Shown: piece by piece, positions 48,546 to 63,800 of the stretch
Layout: every line of letters begins with the position of its first letter
Numbering within the stretch: the first letter of the stretch is position 1
Origin: Lineus longissimus
Lineage: Eukaryota > Nemertea > Pilidiophora > Heteronemertea > Lineidae
Assembly: GCF_910592395.1 (NCBI RefSeq)
Contig: NC_088308.1
Coordinates: 24,135,501-24,199,500 of the forward strand
Direction: 5' to 3'
DNA length: 64,000 nucleotides
Notes under the pieces: generated by a model
The model's input: only the letters and a program-made list of their open reading frames with translations
Databases searched by the model: none
What the model was told of the DNA's origin: nothing
Program-made: the position numbers and the translations under genes

Positions 48546-48598
48546 GTTAATCCTTCTGATCAGGCTTTCTATCAAAGTGTCATGGCTTAGGTGTTCAT
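48335..48598 (-). CDS. Cadherin exon 1: 5' UTR end, start codon and signal peptide
   Basis: The ATG at 48545-48543 has A at -3 and G at +4, a strong context, and the frame is closed by a TGA further upstream with no earlier ATG. It encodes 70 residues: a polar region of about 50, then a hydrophobic stretch ending LISLVSA. The donor is CAG|GTTTGT and leaves one base, which exon 2 completes to Ala. A pyrimidine-rich acceptor (TTCATTCCAG) at 48599 suggests further noncoding 5' exons upstream. Confidence 0.75.
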
Positions 48599-51500
48599 CT
48601 GGAATGAAAATTATACGGTCTCGTGAGAGATTGTGGTAACATGAATCAAGGTTTCTAAATCACGGGGACACTGAAGAGCCATCGGACATTTGATAGGAAT
48701 TCGTATGATAAGTGCAGCTCGAAGCTGGGCCAAATTCATGAAATCAATCAATAGTCCAAAATGTACATCATTATCCTTTGTTCCAATCAAACCATCCCCA
48801 ACGTGGCTGATCCGATATATATTTACTGAATCGACAACTAACCTGACCTGACACGAAGCTAACTCGGACCTTGCTATGTTGGTTACTAGGTGTTTCTGAA
48901 AGTGAATACTCGTCCACTCGACGAGAGTTCTGCACGTAATCAATATTCAACCATCAACATGCATATGGAGCATTTTGGAATGTGGTTGTTGGCACCATCT
49001 TCGACGTTCGTTGTGATCCAACTATTTATTCGAGTGCCAGGAATAAATCAATCGCAGGTTGGGTCAAAAAGCTTGACGGTGTATTTTCTTTCATATTTGA
49101 ATGCTGACAGATAATTTTCGTATGTCGGTCAGATAATGTGATTCTGTCAGAAAAATAAAAAGCTTTGCCTTTCCCAGGTTTGGTTTCAGGCTAGAGGAGG
49201 TGCATTTACTTGGGGACACTACGTCTGACTTATCAAAAGTGTCTTAAATTTATACTCTGCCAACAAACTTGAATCGCTTCCAGTCAAAATATAATGAGAA
49301 TAGATACACCTCTTCTCATGGGAAAGTACTATTTATTTTGTTGTCAAACACCAAAGATCACTGAGTGTACAATTTATAACAAGTATTAAATCAAAGATAG
49401 TGCATCAAAAACACGTAAAACATAACGCTGTTATGTATGAAATTATTAAAGATAAAATAATATGCAGGCACATATCCTCTCCGTGAATAATATAAGCATA
49501 TTTTCCACACCCCATAAACACCTAATCGCAGCCAGTTATGTATATCACATGTATTTAACCAATTTTTGTGTACTTATTTTTCACAAGTCGACAGAGTCTC
49601 CAAGTAAATTCAAGCTAACGAACTGTTGTCATCCAGCTTGACTAACATTGTAGGGGACCGCTAAGTCTATGACAATGTTGAACTTGATCAATCAGTATCC
49701 AGAAATATGGATCACATTCGTTTTCCGTGCACAGTATTGACAAACATGAATCAGACTTCTAACGTACGTTCTATCTGGATGGAGATTATCACAATTGTTG
49801 TATGAACCCTGCACTACAGTAGTTCTGCATCCCACATATCAACAAATTTACACGAGAAAATCACCTACAAACACCTTGCACTAACCTGTGAGTTCCTTTC
49901 TTGTATCAGGTTGTTTGACCGATCAATTGGTCTAAAAATGATTTCAATAATAATTTAAATCGAGACAGTTAGTCGCTGATAAATTGTCTGTGCATTGAAC
50001 AATTATTCGCTGTTGGGATTTGGAGCATGGAGAGGAAAAACGTCGACGTAGACTGAGTAGAAAGTTTTGTCTCGCGATGTATGTCAATATATCACTTCAA
50101 TGATGCAACGGGTCCTTAGGTGTTACGATCCTAGATAGTTTAGCCAGATCGACATTTCGGCAGTTAAAATCCTATCTTGAAGAATGTAACAATTGAAGTA
50201 CTCGAACACTCGACTATGACACAGATGGTACTCCAATCAATTGCGAGGCCTATTTACAATTGTCCAGCTAGATCTTAAAGTATATGATTTTATCAACAAA
50301 GAATTTCCTCGTCTTGCGGAAGACTTAATCATCATATCGTTGCGTCTTACCTCTATTACCAAAATTATCTGATGGCCATGATTAGTACTCCTCCCAATCA
50401 AAAACGTTGAAGTGGGCACCAGGTAAATTAATGATCCTCAATTGAACAGTTACGATAAATGCTCTCAGCCTAATATCACGATGAGAAGATTGTATGCAAA
50501 TCGAAAAGCCCCAGGTCATGAATACTTGCATACTTCATCGACCTGGGAAACGACCCAGGTATATTTAAAGACCACAGCCGGAGGCCTTGAATGGCGTTTA
50601 CTTCTTGTTTCCAAACAGTCTCATGTAAGAATAAATTTTCAGTTTTATTCACCCTTGTCTGAGATATCTGCAGAATATGGTAGATCCATAATATCTTTAA
50701 AATTCAAACCAATTTATGACTAATTTTATATCGGTGATCGGTGGTTCTGCTAAGTACTAACTGAAATATTATAATTCAAGTCTTAAACTATGCCTATTTA
50801 AAGGTATTGGAAATAACAGAATCAACTGATTTGCCGTTAGAATAGTGTTATTGTGTTCTTGACCATGCATTTATATTGGACAAACATTATGGGAAAGGTT
50901 TTAGCATGGTGACACAAGTACAATGATGTTAAGATAATCTCATAAGAATAATATGTACTCGCATTTCCCAGAAGTTATTCAACAAAGCACTTGAAGTTGC
51001 TGTGAGAGAGTCATAAGATGACGATTGTGGACTGTCCGATAGGTATACAAAATCTGCATGGCATATGATATCAAAAAATAAGATATTAGATTTATATCTG
51101 CATTGTCAATGACATTGGAGATCTAGATGTACAATGCCATTAGAAAATTAACATAGCCTATGCGGTATCTTTTTGTCATCAGTTATATCCTGATATATGT
51201 CACGTGCCATGTATAGCGCTTCAAACCAGCTACAGCTCGTAGGCATTTTCGAATAGGCGTAGAGTTATCCTTAGTGGATTCTGAGAAGTCCTCCGAGTCA
51301 TTCGCCAAAGTTCAGTAATGATAAAGCAAAAATAAATGACTTCACAGAAGAGGAAGAAAAAATTTAATCGTCAATACTTACATGATGAAAAAATCAAAAG
51401 CTGTCACAAACTGGTCCAATTATATTCTCTACTGAGGAGTTCCTAAATATGTAAAAAATAGCCAGATTTATCCTCAAATGAGTATTCCAAATGTCCACAC

Positions 51501-54424
51501 ACATCTAGTCTCAGGTCTGATATGCATCTAAACAATGTGATATATTGTCGGAGAAAGCCTAGCACACTATCCATTTGTCATTTGTCACACTGGGCTCTCA
51601 CAACTTGGTATTGGTTATAGCACATGTGACACAATATTTGTAATATGCATAACTGACATGCCTTAATAGTTGCATAATTAGCAATACTGAGTAAACCAAC
51701 TATTGATATCATAGGCCTAGAAAAAGGCAACACCTTTCCGCTGTTGCGATGCTTATAACACGGCTGAAGGAAGCATGCACAGTCGTTATGCACACTTTAA
51801 AAAAACCACAATCAAAATGGCGATTCAAGAAACTTGATATGAAACTATTCTGAAATAACAGTTGCAATAAAAGTATTTTTGTGACTGATTTGCACGTGTA
51901 GGTCTACCACTGTCATGAAGAAATTATTTTAGAGGTAAGTTGACAATTAAAAGATGTTGCAATATATTGGTTTAAATGACAGTGATACTTATCTATGATG
52001 ATATGTACACGCCTCACCTGTAGATACCATTAGCTAGTCTCATGAAGTATTGGCCAACAGCAGAGAAAGCAGCTCAATCATTAATAAATCGAACCCATAT
52101 TGAAAGTTAATTATAAGCATATAGCCCCTAAAGATTAGGCTAATAACCTTAATTTTGAGTCCTGGTTTAAGGTCAAGACAAATTTGTTTGGAGTAAATAG
52201 CCCTTCAGGGTAAATATATATCAAAAACGATATATCTCGAATTCACAATAAGCGTGGGACTTTTCACCTGTCCAACATCATGGACCAAATGTACTGTGCA
52301 CGATGGGCATATGAACTTCATATAGAGCTGGTAACAAGGCTGGTGTAATTCGCCTTTAAGATGTATTATTCATTTCCTTGAATATGCGACTGCTATTTAA
52401 TGCGGACGAGGAAGACGTTTTCACTGCCGGAATATATTGTGTTTAATTTTCTGAGGAATGGTGCCGTTTTGGTTCTGTGTGAAACTCGCTATCAGGCCGA
52501 TGACTCCAGAAGGACAGTGCAACAACTTTCTCATATGATTGAATATGCATGAATTACCTATGATACCGATTGTTAGAGTGCACTTCGATGAGTTGGCTGA
52601 TCAAAACGCTAATTACCATTCGGAATTAATTGCCAAGTAATCAAGTTTTATTGATTTAGTCACTGCTTCATCTGCGGTTGTGTGACAACTCATCACTAGA
52701 GCAGTCAGAAATGTTAGGACGCAGAAATCAATGTGAATGTCCTCGACGCACTATTTATCTTGAACATATACATGTACCAGATGTCAAGTCCTTTCGCTAG
52801 AAATATGTAACCTTTCCACGAGTAATATAGAATACACTGTATATCATATTCCAGTCATATTGCATGATGGAAACGCCATTTGCCATTGGTTGATGGCCGG
52901 ATTATTTGACCAACACTTCAGCTGATGCAGGGGTGGGACATTACTTAACTCAAGTGTGAAATTGATGCATACTTGACCACAGTTGTTATGACGGAGGGTT
53001 ATCAAATAAATTGCACAGACCAGATTTGACCATTGAACAGATACAGAGTGCTAAATGTTGTTTGAAGTCGATACCATGTCTGATTAGCATGGTCATCAGG
53101 ACACAGTATATACAAATGAGTGATCGACTTTCTCTTTAAATGAATAGCTTTAGCACTCATCAAAAATGTTTGTAATGAGTCACCGAGGTCCGACTCCACC
53201 CGCATTGATAACATCGCGTTTTATTTCTGTTGCTAATCAATGACCCATGAAATATTAACCGCCAGCATTGGATCACGGATATATGCATTCCATCACATAT
53301 GCACGCCTACGAATTTACACAATTATCACAACCCTTGAATGTTTTGTATAACGTTCTATACCCGTAGTGCAACTCTTCAAACGTCCCGGGACGAAGGTTG
53401 GTCGTCATGGGAACGATGCAACAATGAGGTTGTTGCTTGTCAGATCTGAGTGGCCCCTATTGATCTGTGGCTACCATGTCCTAGCCTACTGCGACGAGCG
53501 ATAAGTCGAAAACAGTTACATGTCTTCTGATTAGAGTAGCTTTCTAGCCTCTTGAAAGTGTTACACCAGTAGAGAGCAAATAGAAAAAGCTCTGCGTCGC
53601 CTACTGGGCTCCCCGTTCGCCGAAACTCATTGACGCAAGTTTGGATGGAAAAATGGATACAAATCTCATTAAGACCTGTGAAATGAAGTATTTGCTTACC
53701 GTAATATTAGATATTTTGAGCGCTCGATCATCGACTCCTCACATACTCCAAGAAACCGTTGAATTAACTTTTGTCATTATAATTAGTGAAACGATATTGA
53801 AACGTCATCGATATTTTTAACAAGTTTATAACGATATGGTACCAGCACGTGCCCGATAGCACTCACCGACGATCTCTGCCTTAGTGGATTATCTCAAATT
53901 GTGCTATATTTAGACACCCTACCACCTATGTCACCACTGCACTATAGCTTGTTGTGTATTGATTTGGTTGAGTTGGACCTTATGTGTGCTGGCTGTATTT
54001 CTGCTTTCTATAAATTATTCGCCATGTGGTCAAAGAATATTTTTAACAAACAAAAAATAGTTTAAATGTAACCGATTAATGTGTCTATTGGTATGCTGGA
54101 AGTTGCCGTCTTCTATCATCAAACAGATAGCCACTTCACATTTTTGTCTTTCTTTGTTGTCAATTCTCCACTCATTTATCTTGTCTTCTTCCCACTGCTT
54201 CATCCTGCATGACAGTTCTTCATCCAGGCGGCAGCACAAATACTCTCACGTTCTGATTGTGGGTTGGGTGAAGCCATGGATCGATCAAGAACACCAAAAC
54301 CATCATTACGACAGCTTCTGCGACGTTCGCCCAGATGGCAATATATGCTCATTGCAGCTCATGATACAACAATCGATCTTAGTGACTTCTCCTACAGAGA
54401 CCCGCTGTAACGTTTCTGACTGTT

Positions 54425-54835
54425 TTGTCAAGTTTCAGAGTTTCAATAGCTAGGAACACCATGACTTCCTTATGGGGGAACTTTTTTCCTGATTTATCCG
54501 ACAAAGTCCGACATTGTCCGACTTGTCGGATAAGTCAGGAAAACGTTAGAGAAACCGTTGAGAAGTCAGGAAAGCCTCCTACTAGTGATGTCATCAACGA
54601 CTACCTTATGAAACCAAACACATCAAATCCTGAAACGGAATGCAGGACGTATTTCTTTGGTGTAAAATTGAGAATGAGCTATGCTACGAAAGTGAGAGAA
54701 GTGGCATCGGCCGAAAAAAACCTGCTCGATTGTTACGTAAACGATCAAGTCAGTTACTTTCAAAAGAAAGTAACGCAAGCAGGCAAGTATAATCATAGCT
54801 TGTTAATGCCTTATGAATATATTCAACGAATGTAG
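54425..54835 (+). other. Open frame of unknown nature
   Basis: A 136-codon frame, the longest in the upstream flank. It contains CPTC, but its first part overlaps a DNA hairpin. It shows no domain I recognise and could be chance or a decayed repeat. Confidence 0.15.
54488..54539. repeat. Inverted repeat (hairpin)
   Basis: CCTGATTTATCCGACAAA and CTTGTCGGATAAGTCAGG pair over 18 positions with two mismatched positions and enclose a loop with two further GTCCGA copies. Confidence 0.6.
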
Positions 54836-57754
54836 GCCTTACCTAATGCCCTCTGATTTAAACACAAATTTACCATAATCAAAAATAAGCCTCGTCTTTA
54901 CCTCGTCAGATCATCCAGCGCAAATGTCCTTTGGCAGAAATTGTGGGTCACATCCGTAAAATTCCGCTGTGGTGTTACGATGACATTACGACCAAATTGA
55001 CATTTTCCGTATGACCCGTTGTAACTTATGATCCGTGATCCATATACATCACGACAGAAGTCAAGCTATATCACCCATAGGTCAGATGAAGGACCTTTGT
55101 CCTACCTTTGACATTTCCTCCAGATTTATTAGAAATCGCCATAAATATCAGTTATGATCAAGGTAATAATTATACGAATCTTGATTCTTGCCATATGACC
55201 TAAAGTCGCAATCAATGGCGTTAAGTAATGGCTGGTGGCTGCTGGATGAAGTACTTTGTAAGTCTATGTTTAAACAATTCTTCCCTTTTTTTGGGGTATT
55301 CCTCCTGAAACCTTGGTTTTTGAGTCGGCTTTCTAACTTTACAGAACAATAATTTCAATTTCTAATTTATTTCTGTCGTACTGTTTTATGAGTATAAATA
55401 CTGCTAAATGATTTTACTGAAAACGTCATGTACACTTACACTAAGCCTTCCTGTAGAAAACTGAAATAAAACCCTTAACGTATCCTTATAATTCATGTCA
55501 TCCTGTAATGTGAAAGGAACAACAACAAATTCTATAAGTATAAATTATTCCAGGCTCAAGTTCGATTATTTTTCATTCTTTGCAAGATTGAATATTTTGG
55601 CGCGATATCTACCAGGATTAAAAGCCTCATCGACGAAACATTCGTAATTAATTACCAATTGGCTGCAGGCGTTTTTATTGGGATTGAACTTTTACTGAGC
55701 AACACCTCACAGACTTCAGATTGGAAATCTTAACAGTTAAGGTATAGGACGTAATAGGAACCATGGCTATCTGTTCGTAATAGAGATGCTAAGTTCCACC
55801 TGCCTTGCTCAAGCGAACCTAGCACCTTCACACGTTATCTCTGCGGGCAGGTTACAATTGGCGCACGGCTGCTATGACTGAGGTCTACCTCGTTGGCATC
55901 CTACAGGTGCATGTTGGCGTAAAGAGTCGATGCATTGAAAATATCACTCACTCCGAATTCCAACTTCTCCTTCTTATCTAAGTGATCATCTGGTGCTTCA
56001 GTTGAACTATTCCATTGCTAAAAGTTGGACCACGTGTACAAATAGTTTATGACTTCACATTGCGGAATAAAACTCGGGCGAAATCGGTTTTTTGGATGTC
56101 TCACTCTTTTTGTAAGTAACTATGTTTGTTAGCAATTTATTATACGTTTATGATGAATGCCATTAAAATGATATTGCTTGCATTGAATATGATGTTAAAA
56201 AATCAGCAATTGACGCTAGATATCGTTAGGTTTTGTGGCATTGATGGCCGAAATTGGCGAAACCCCTCCCAGCATTCATCGTGCGCAGCATGCAGGAGCA
56301 CTTATTTTGAATGAAATGGCTTCAATACCTTTAAAACGCACAATGTATTACAAACAGAAAAGGGAGGTGGCAAATTACCTAAATGTTATATTGAAGAAAT
56401 GAAGATATGATAAGTATTAAAATGTACTCTGTAGTGATTGCCTTTGCACGTACATGTCCCAATGCATTTTTGCCGTTTTTACTACTTTGTTGTAATGATG
56501 AATGATCAAGACTGCGTCGGCTGTTAACTAATATGAAAAAAAGAACAATAGGTTATTGTTATTTTTGGATATGTGGCTCATGAATACCACCTTCCTTTTT
56601 TATTTGATTGTTTCTTGATATGTACATTGTATCATGACTACGGAATCTCACTTTACTTAATATATCATCACCAGCACTGTTGCATGTCATTTGTAATGTG
56701 TGTTCTCCGTGGGATATACGATGCCTTTAATAGACCAATGTTGTCCCTCTTATCCAATAGCCATTGCAAAGACACAGTCTACACGTGTGTGATCCCTTTG
56801 CTGTTGTAAAATAGAAGTTCAGCAAGTTGCTTTTGTTGTAGATACTTTCAAATGTTTGTTTGTAATCCCGGAGATAAGAAAATTTGATTTGAACATTTCC
56901 ACGTAGGCGAGCCAGTGAAAGGTAAACAGAAACCCCAGCATGAATGTTGGAATATTCATTTCAGGAGTCCTACTTTAAAACTGCCTGAAACGCTTACGAT
57001 AACGAACAGCAGCTCCCTAACGTGCAGTAGTTCATGTAATGAACGGGTTGTAGAAGGGAACTGATAAATCAGAAAGGCCTTTCAACTGGCGATGAAATGA
57101 GTGAAATGTCAATTTTCTAAGTTCGATCCTTTGTCAAATTGATGATGTGAAGATCTCATCGATATTGAACTATCGGCTCTCTTGGGTCCATTTCATGAGT
57201 TAAGCAGTATCGGTCTCCCCGTTTCGCAGCCAGCAACTTCCAAAACAACCAGCTTTCTGTCTACCCCCAAATTGAATAAAGTACAAACAAATTGCAAATG
57301 GCTCCTGGCTTTCGGTAAATAATTTACCAAATTGCAGTATAACGACGATATCTCGGAGCTGAAAACGTTGAATCATCGTAACTTTGTTATCTCTTAAAAA
57401 ACGATGGAATTTTCAACAAAAAAATCCTCAGATAAAAAGCTAGTTTGCATTTCACCTCGGGTATTATAAAGTGCTTGTTGGGATGTTTTAAATAAAAGTC
57501 GGCTGTAAGATTTAGAAGTAAAGGTTCTCATAAAGGTATGCTGGTAACACAATATAAAGGTATATATTTGTTTGAATCAAGTTAGAAAACATATTGCCAT
57601 AAGGAATCTGTGATGAGCCTGGCATTCATTTCCTAACTATTTCAAATTTATTTTTGCAGCTGACTAAGAATAACATATGAACATGCAATTGATGATATGT
57701 CTTACTGGTGTTACACAACGGTTCAAGACGACGTTAGGAAGTTTGACAAATACT

Positions 57755-57857
57755 CAAATGCGACTCAGGCAGTTTTATATCTGACTTAGGCAATTTGATT
57801 TCTGAAAGCCATGACAACCCCATGTTGCTTGATGTAAAACTGCCTAAGTCACATTTG
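57755..57857. repeat. Inverted repeat, possible small foldback element
   Basis: Arms at 57755-57777 and 57835-57857 match as reverse complements at 21 of 23 positions, and a CTTAGGCA-type motif recurs between and beyond them. Confidence 0.5.
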
Positions 57858-60800
57858 TTTGATTTAGGCATAAGGTAAATCTACCTAAGTCTCAAGCTTG
57901 ACTTTAATAGGCAGTTGTAAGCCTATACTCTGAATTATATAATGTTCAGGGACGGAACCTCACCAACCTTTCTCGGTGATCGTGAATATGTTCTTGTTAT
58001 ACTTTTTTTGGATTCATTCAAAAATATAGGTCAATTGAGCATTGGTCAGTCAAGGACCATAATGTAGTAAGTTCCAAGCATTTAGATAAATAATCTGTTT
58101 GCACTATCATGTACATGTATATCAAATGCCGAGGGTTAAAGAAATAATTCGGCATTTTTTTCGCGCTACTTCCTGTGGTGATGACTGCCACTCTAGGTTT
58201 GATTACACCGTCATTTTCCGCTGTGAATATTAATCTGAGCATCATTCGGCCCACCGTGTCAGGGTAAGGTCAGCCGAAACCATCAATTATATCAAGTTTG
58301 ACGGATACCCACCAAATCGGTGCTATGCTATTCAAACCTTATCGCCCAGCGTTCCGATAATGATGGATATTAATTACCGAGTAAAGGCCAAAATACTAAT
58401 GCTGATTGACTCCTCTCCGAGAAATGGCGCCAAGCCTCGGGTAAGGAGAGAGTTGGAAGCGTTAGAGATTTCACAGTGGCTGAGCGGTGAATCTAGCTAA
58501 GGGCAAAATTGTGTGTAGATCGAACTATATACCATTACCCCTTTCTTTATCAGGTTCCGAGGTTCTCTCGTATTGACTTGATACAGGATGTTAAGCATAA
58601 TTTTGCCTTCTTCCTATAGTATTGTCCATCGGGGGTAGGGTGAATTTAATATGGACGAATGTCTGGGGTATTGTCATATGGATCACCACTCATGGGCAAT
58701 AACGTATCTTACAGAAGCATGGATTTTGATATGCTATTCGTCAGATGATCTTCAAATTCTTCTTCACTAAATTTGGGTGCAGGATGCAGATTGCAAACTT
58801 TGTAAATCTGACATTTGCTTTGGTTCCTTAATTTTGAAGTTACTTCGGGTTCATCTTCAGGATAGAAACAATACTGGAAATTTTAACAAACACTGTTGAC
58901 AGATGATTTTTTACCTGTCTCAGATAAGCTATCACCTTGTAATTGTCTTGGTTAGGTTTCGAGAGACTTAAATTGGGGAATATCTTTGGTGCTCTCCCAG
59001 TCAGGATCTATCGTGTTTCTGGAATGTAAGAGAATCGCCTTAAGAACAACTCCCAAATGCACAATACCAGCAGTGTATGTCACTCATACACTGCTGGCAA
59101 TACTAACGAGTAACCTTGCCGTTGGTGATCCGTGCAGTCTTCCAGGCCACTCGATGATAGTGCGTACACAGATAGACATGGCTTGCCTTCTGACAAGGGC
59201 TCTAAATCAAACCTGAAGGTTGAGAGACAAGTTAATATAGCATTAAGCTTCCTTTAATTAAATTATGAAGGATGCGTCCTAGCTGGCTTATATCAGATGA
59301 TTGTTACTGTGGGGATTTGCTCACCCATCTTGTAACGGTATACAACGAAGGATTTGTAACATGAACATGTCAAGTTACATACGTTACATAGCTGTTCAGA
59401 ACTTGACTCGAACGCTATATACCAAGTCACTGAAATTTTCTTGTAAACCTCAAAGTCTACGAAAGAAATTACTTTCTTTTGTTGGAGTTTGCCTAAAAAA
59501 TTTAGACTTTTGTCGTTCAGTAAAATTTTACCATTCCGATTACCCTCAACGAGCACCGGATTTCAAAAGTAATGTTCTGCTGGCAAGATTGGCCAAGTCA
59601 TCAAAGCTTTTGGTACAGATTTTATAAAGCTTTGATATGTAAACTTTTGATGAAAATTGAAATCAAAGTAGTTTTTCTTCACAAAACTAAAATAAACCAT
59701 GCTGGTGTTCCGCGCTTCCATGGTATTATTGCTAAAGTGATACTTAACCCCTCGAGAAAACACACAAAAACACACTCCGTCATTGATTGCATTGGACCAC
59801 AATTATAAGGTAGTGCCAGATATATAAATCTAAAATTGCATTACGTTACGTTCTGGCTGGTCTATCGGCCACGAAAATGGTGAGAATATAATGCTTGATT
59901 GACGAAGAATTCATAATTTATGAGTCGTTGGATTGCCATACCGAGTCAATCCTAATTGGAGAAAACCGAGGCTGAATTTAGTAGACACTTGATGACAAAG
60001 GTGTCACAAATTATTTATTTCCACTTCATTGTCATGATCGAGCCCCTCTCACCTCAATTTCTCTACTTCTCGGACATCAAATATTGAGGGAATTGGACCA
60101 TTGTTCCTGATTATACTGTTGTGGTAAGACAGGTCAAGAATGGGAAATCAGAGCAAATATCAATAAATCATAGGAGTCTGAGTAGCCTGCACTGTTTAGT
60201 TTGCCTCACTGGGATTCGGCAAAGTTAGCATTGTGGATGCTGACCAACATTGGGGTGCTTGGCCTTATAAGCTTGAATGAACCATGAAAGACCACTGGTC
60301 TGATATGCGCGTAGGGTAGAGCGACCGGGAAACAAATTAGGTTTCACCAACCCTGTATGCACATTTAATCAAAGGTCTTCGGTATCGAAAGCCGTAGAGT
60401 CGAAGAATAGGAACCTGGTCATTAATTACTTTCAACTCGGAAAACAAGCCCTTTGATACATGATCTGTTGTGCAGTGGCAGCAATACCTCAGATGCATGT
60501 GTTACAGCAGTTTTTTAGACCCAAACAAGCAAACATCTCTGAACATCAACTTTGTACGCAGGTAACTCAGCCGTTGCCTCTTAAGGTTCCGTTGGCAATC
60601 CATGGGTTTTCTCCACAGTGTTAGCTAATCTTAAACTTGGAAAAGGTAAAAATTATGCCACTTATCTCGATCTGCGCCATACAACACACTGGGCGATCAG
60701 AGGATTCCCTCCATCAGACATTCAATTTAATTGAGTCACACCCTGACGTCTTTCATTAACTCTTCAACTAAACCTGGTATATACATAATGCATTTTCCAT

Positions 60801-63800
60801 ATCATTTCATACATATATCCACTAGGTATCGCAGTAAACTTGGTATGAAATGATGGTGAGACGGGAGGATCTCCACAACGAATTGTGTTTACCAAAAGGT
60901 GGCTTATCAGTTCTTATCAGTAGACTGACGGTGATCGCTTGTCCGCTTCTACTTGAACATCTTCATTTGCACACTGAAAGAGTAGGCCGTCGGTATCTGA
61001 GTTACCTTTGAAATATTCCTATGGAATGATTCACGTTTGATTTTAAGAAGCAAACAAAGAAATTAGTTGCTGAGAAATTCCGTGATACCAAAAAAGTGGT
61101 CAGTGAAATACAAGCCTAAATGTTAACAGCGACCTTATCTAGAACTTAACATTTGACACAATTTCATGCCTCTCTTACGATATGCTTCTACCGAGTGGTG
61201 CAGTATTTTCGCAGAATCTAAGCACTTCACCATCAAATCCCAATTCATAATACGTGAACTTGATGTCGTTAGGTTGACTACAAGTCGCGTTTTTTGTCGA
61301 TAAACCTAACAAAGGTAAAAACATATTTCAGATGATCTAGCCATACGCTTTTACCAAGTATGGATTAATCTATACTTGCTTTTACTAATGTTACAAGAGA
61401 AATCCCCTCTTGAAATTGTATAACTGTCTCGTAGTCGTACCACATATCATTTTATTTGGAAAGTAGTGATTGTCATCCGAAGACCAGTGATTTATACCAA
61501 CACCGAATCGAGTGGGACCAGTCTCGAGAACGTGACCAAGAGAGACAGAATCATGCCAGTCACATACATAACTGCTACAAGAAAAGATAGAGATTTAGAA
61601 ATAAATTGGACTGGGTAATCGGACCATACCTTGTCAAATCTGCTCCGAATTGATGTGTACTTGTGGGAATCTTGGCTTTGGATGAAGAATTACCGCCCGA
61701 GTTGGCACATTGGCTTGATGGTCCCATCACGGAGTAATCTCCACGACTTGGCCACTGGCTTGTGGTAAACTAACTACTGGCGGAAATTGGATTCTCAACT
61801 ATAGATATATATATATATTATTATGATTTCAAATTCTTTGTAAAAGTTCCCTCAAAAATATAACATGTGAAGAAAATATTTTGTACATGTCTTACATGCG
61901 GTAGAAGTTGATAGGTGGCTGAGGAGGGCTGTATCCATCTAAACTTTAATACGAATCCCAGACGGCAGTCAGAAATCGTATTCTTTCGTCATTAATCACG
62001 TGGATGGTAAAAATATCGTGCATTGTCTTTTTTTTTAGGAATGCGAAATTCCTCAACTAACGTCACCAGTAGGGTTTTCAGATTCGTGTTCTCTAGTACA
62101 TGTAAAGTGCTACAGCGTAGTACAGTAGTACAGACCTGCGATATTTCAGGGGTAGCCTATAAGCATATTTTTGCTCTAAACATGATAACTGACCGTGCAA
62201 AGAACGGACTGAGGTTTCTTCTGCTCGCCCAGATGGAAAGTTCGGTCCGATCAATTGGCGATTGCTGTCGTTTGTCGTGGAAGATCCAGTATAGTAGCTG
62301 GTCATGGATTTGTGGTAGAATGGTTTTCTTAGTTGTGAGGAGGTAAATGTTCATTCAGAATCATACCTTGCAATACGACTGATTAGCCTCCTGATAATTT
62401 GATGAGAATTCGATATCTTGATTACTCTAAGTTCATGGCTAAACATACAATGTCGTTGACGTAAGGGCATATCCACCTGTCTTAACTACTAACACGTGAT
62501 GAAGATGCTTAATTAGATGTCTTAAACATGAGTAAAATGTCTAAAGATGTTTTACTTCCTTGGTTTGCCAGGCGAGTGATTGTAAACAGAATCCTTTGAT
62601 TTCTAACATCTGAAGGAGGGATAATGGCTTGCTTAGCTTGGGGATGCGGAGGTGTGAGATAGGAACCATGTGTAGCCCGTGGCATTGATACTAAACATTC
62701 TCGTGTAACCAGCAATATACTCTCGATTTTGAACATGACATATGAGCGAAATAAAACCTGAATCTCAGGATGGATACCGAATCGAGACTAAGCTAAGTTT
62801 TATTGGTCTTTGCCTTGTTCCTTTGTGTACCGCTGGTTACTGTAAGCCTTTACCTTCCTCGGCAATATTGTACAAAAACATGGAAACACTAGGGCACACC
62901 TTCGGTTTTCTCACAAAGAACTGCTACACAGTCGTCATCTTTGTGATAACAGTGATGTTGCATGGAGGGAGATTTCTTTGTATTGGACTATAATTTCCAG
63001 ATAATTTATTTTCAGGACGGAGTCACGAACAGGATCCGGAGGTAAGATTATTATAACCTGGCCAAAGTAACGATTACGTCCATGAGATTTTCTGGCAACC
63101 TGAGGTAACATAGTAAAGTGTGTTCAACTACTCTGGTTCCGCGAACTCGCTAAGATATCTTAAAAACCAAGAGATCAAAAAGTACAGAAAGGTATTTGCT
63201 GTGATTTATTTCTTGAGACTCCCCAACACAATCGTCTCGCTAAAATGGTCCACCACGCGTTGTCGATATCATGCACAGGTTATTTGAAGTGATGGTTTTA
63301 CAAAGGGCACGGATGACACGTTCAAGTAGCTGTTATTACTACTAGATGTTGAGCTATACTTTCTTTATAGGCCGTGAATATATCATTTTATGAGCTGAAT
63401 TGATCTTTTGAGTAGAACGATGAGAATTGCTCCTATCTGACGAGGTACAGGTCCCCTCCTGGCGTGATGCCGCATGTAATTGCCGGGTTTCATCAAGTGA
63501 TAAATGGACCATTTGCTGGTGTCTCTCTGCAAAAGATTAAGCATAAATAGCTTGCGGTAGATCGACGAAACTTCTATCCCTCCCGAAAATTCATAATGCT
63601 GGGCCATTACACTAAAATAATATCCCCCTTCCTTGAATTTGTAACATTATTTGGACACGAGCCACAGATGATGTTACATTGGCAGCTGTCGTAATGCAAC
63701 TCAATGCAAACTACCAGATCATCTCCCAAAATCAATATGATTTGAAAAGGCAGGAAATAGAGTGACTGTTCAATGCCTCAACCTGAATTAAACGGGGTCG

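Noticed and set aside
48611-48943. 110-codon minus-strand open frame upstream of the signal-peptide exon
   Set aside because: Its frame stops before the exon 1 acceptor, it does not join the cadherin frame, and it shows no known motif.
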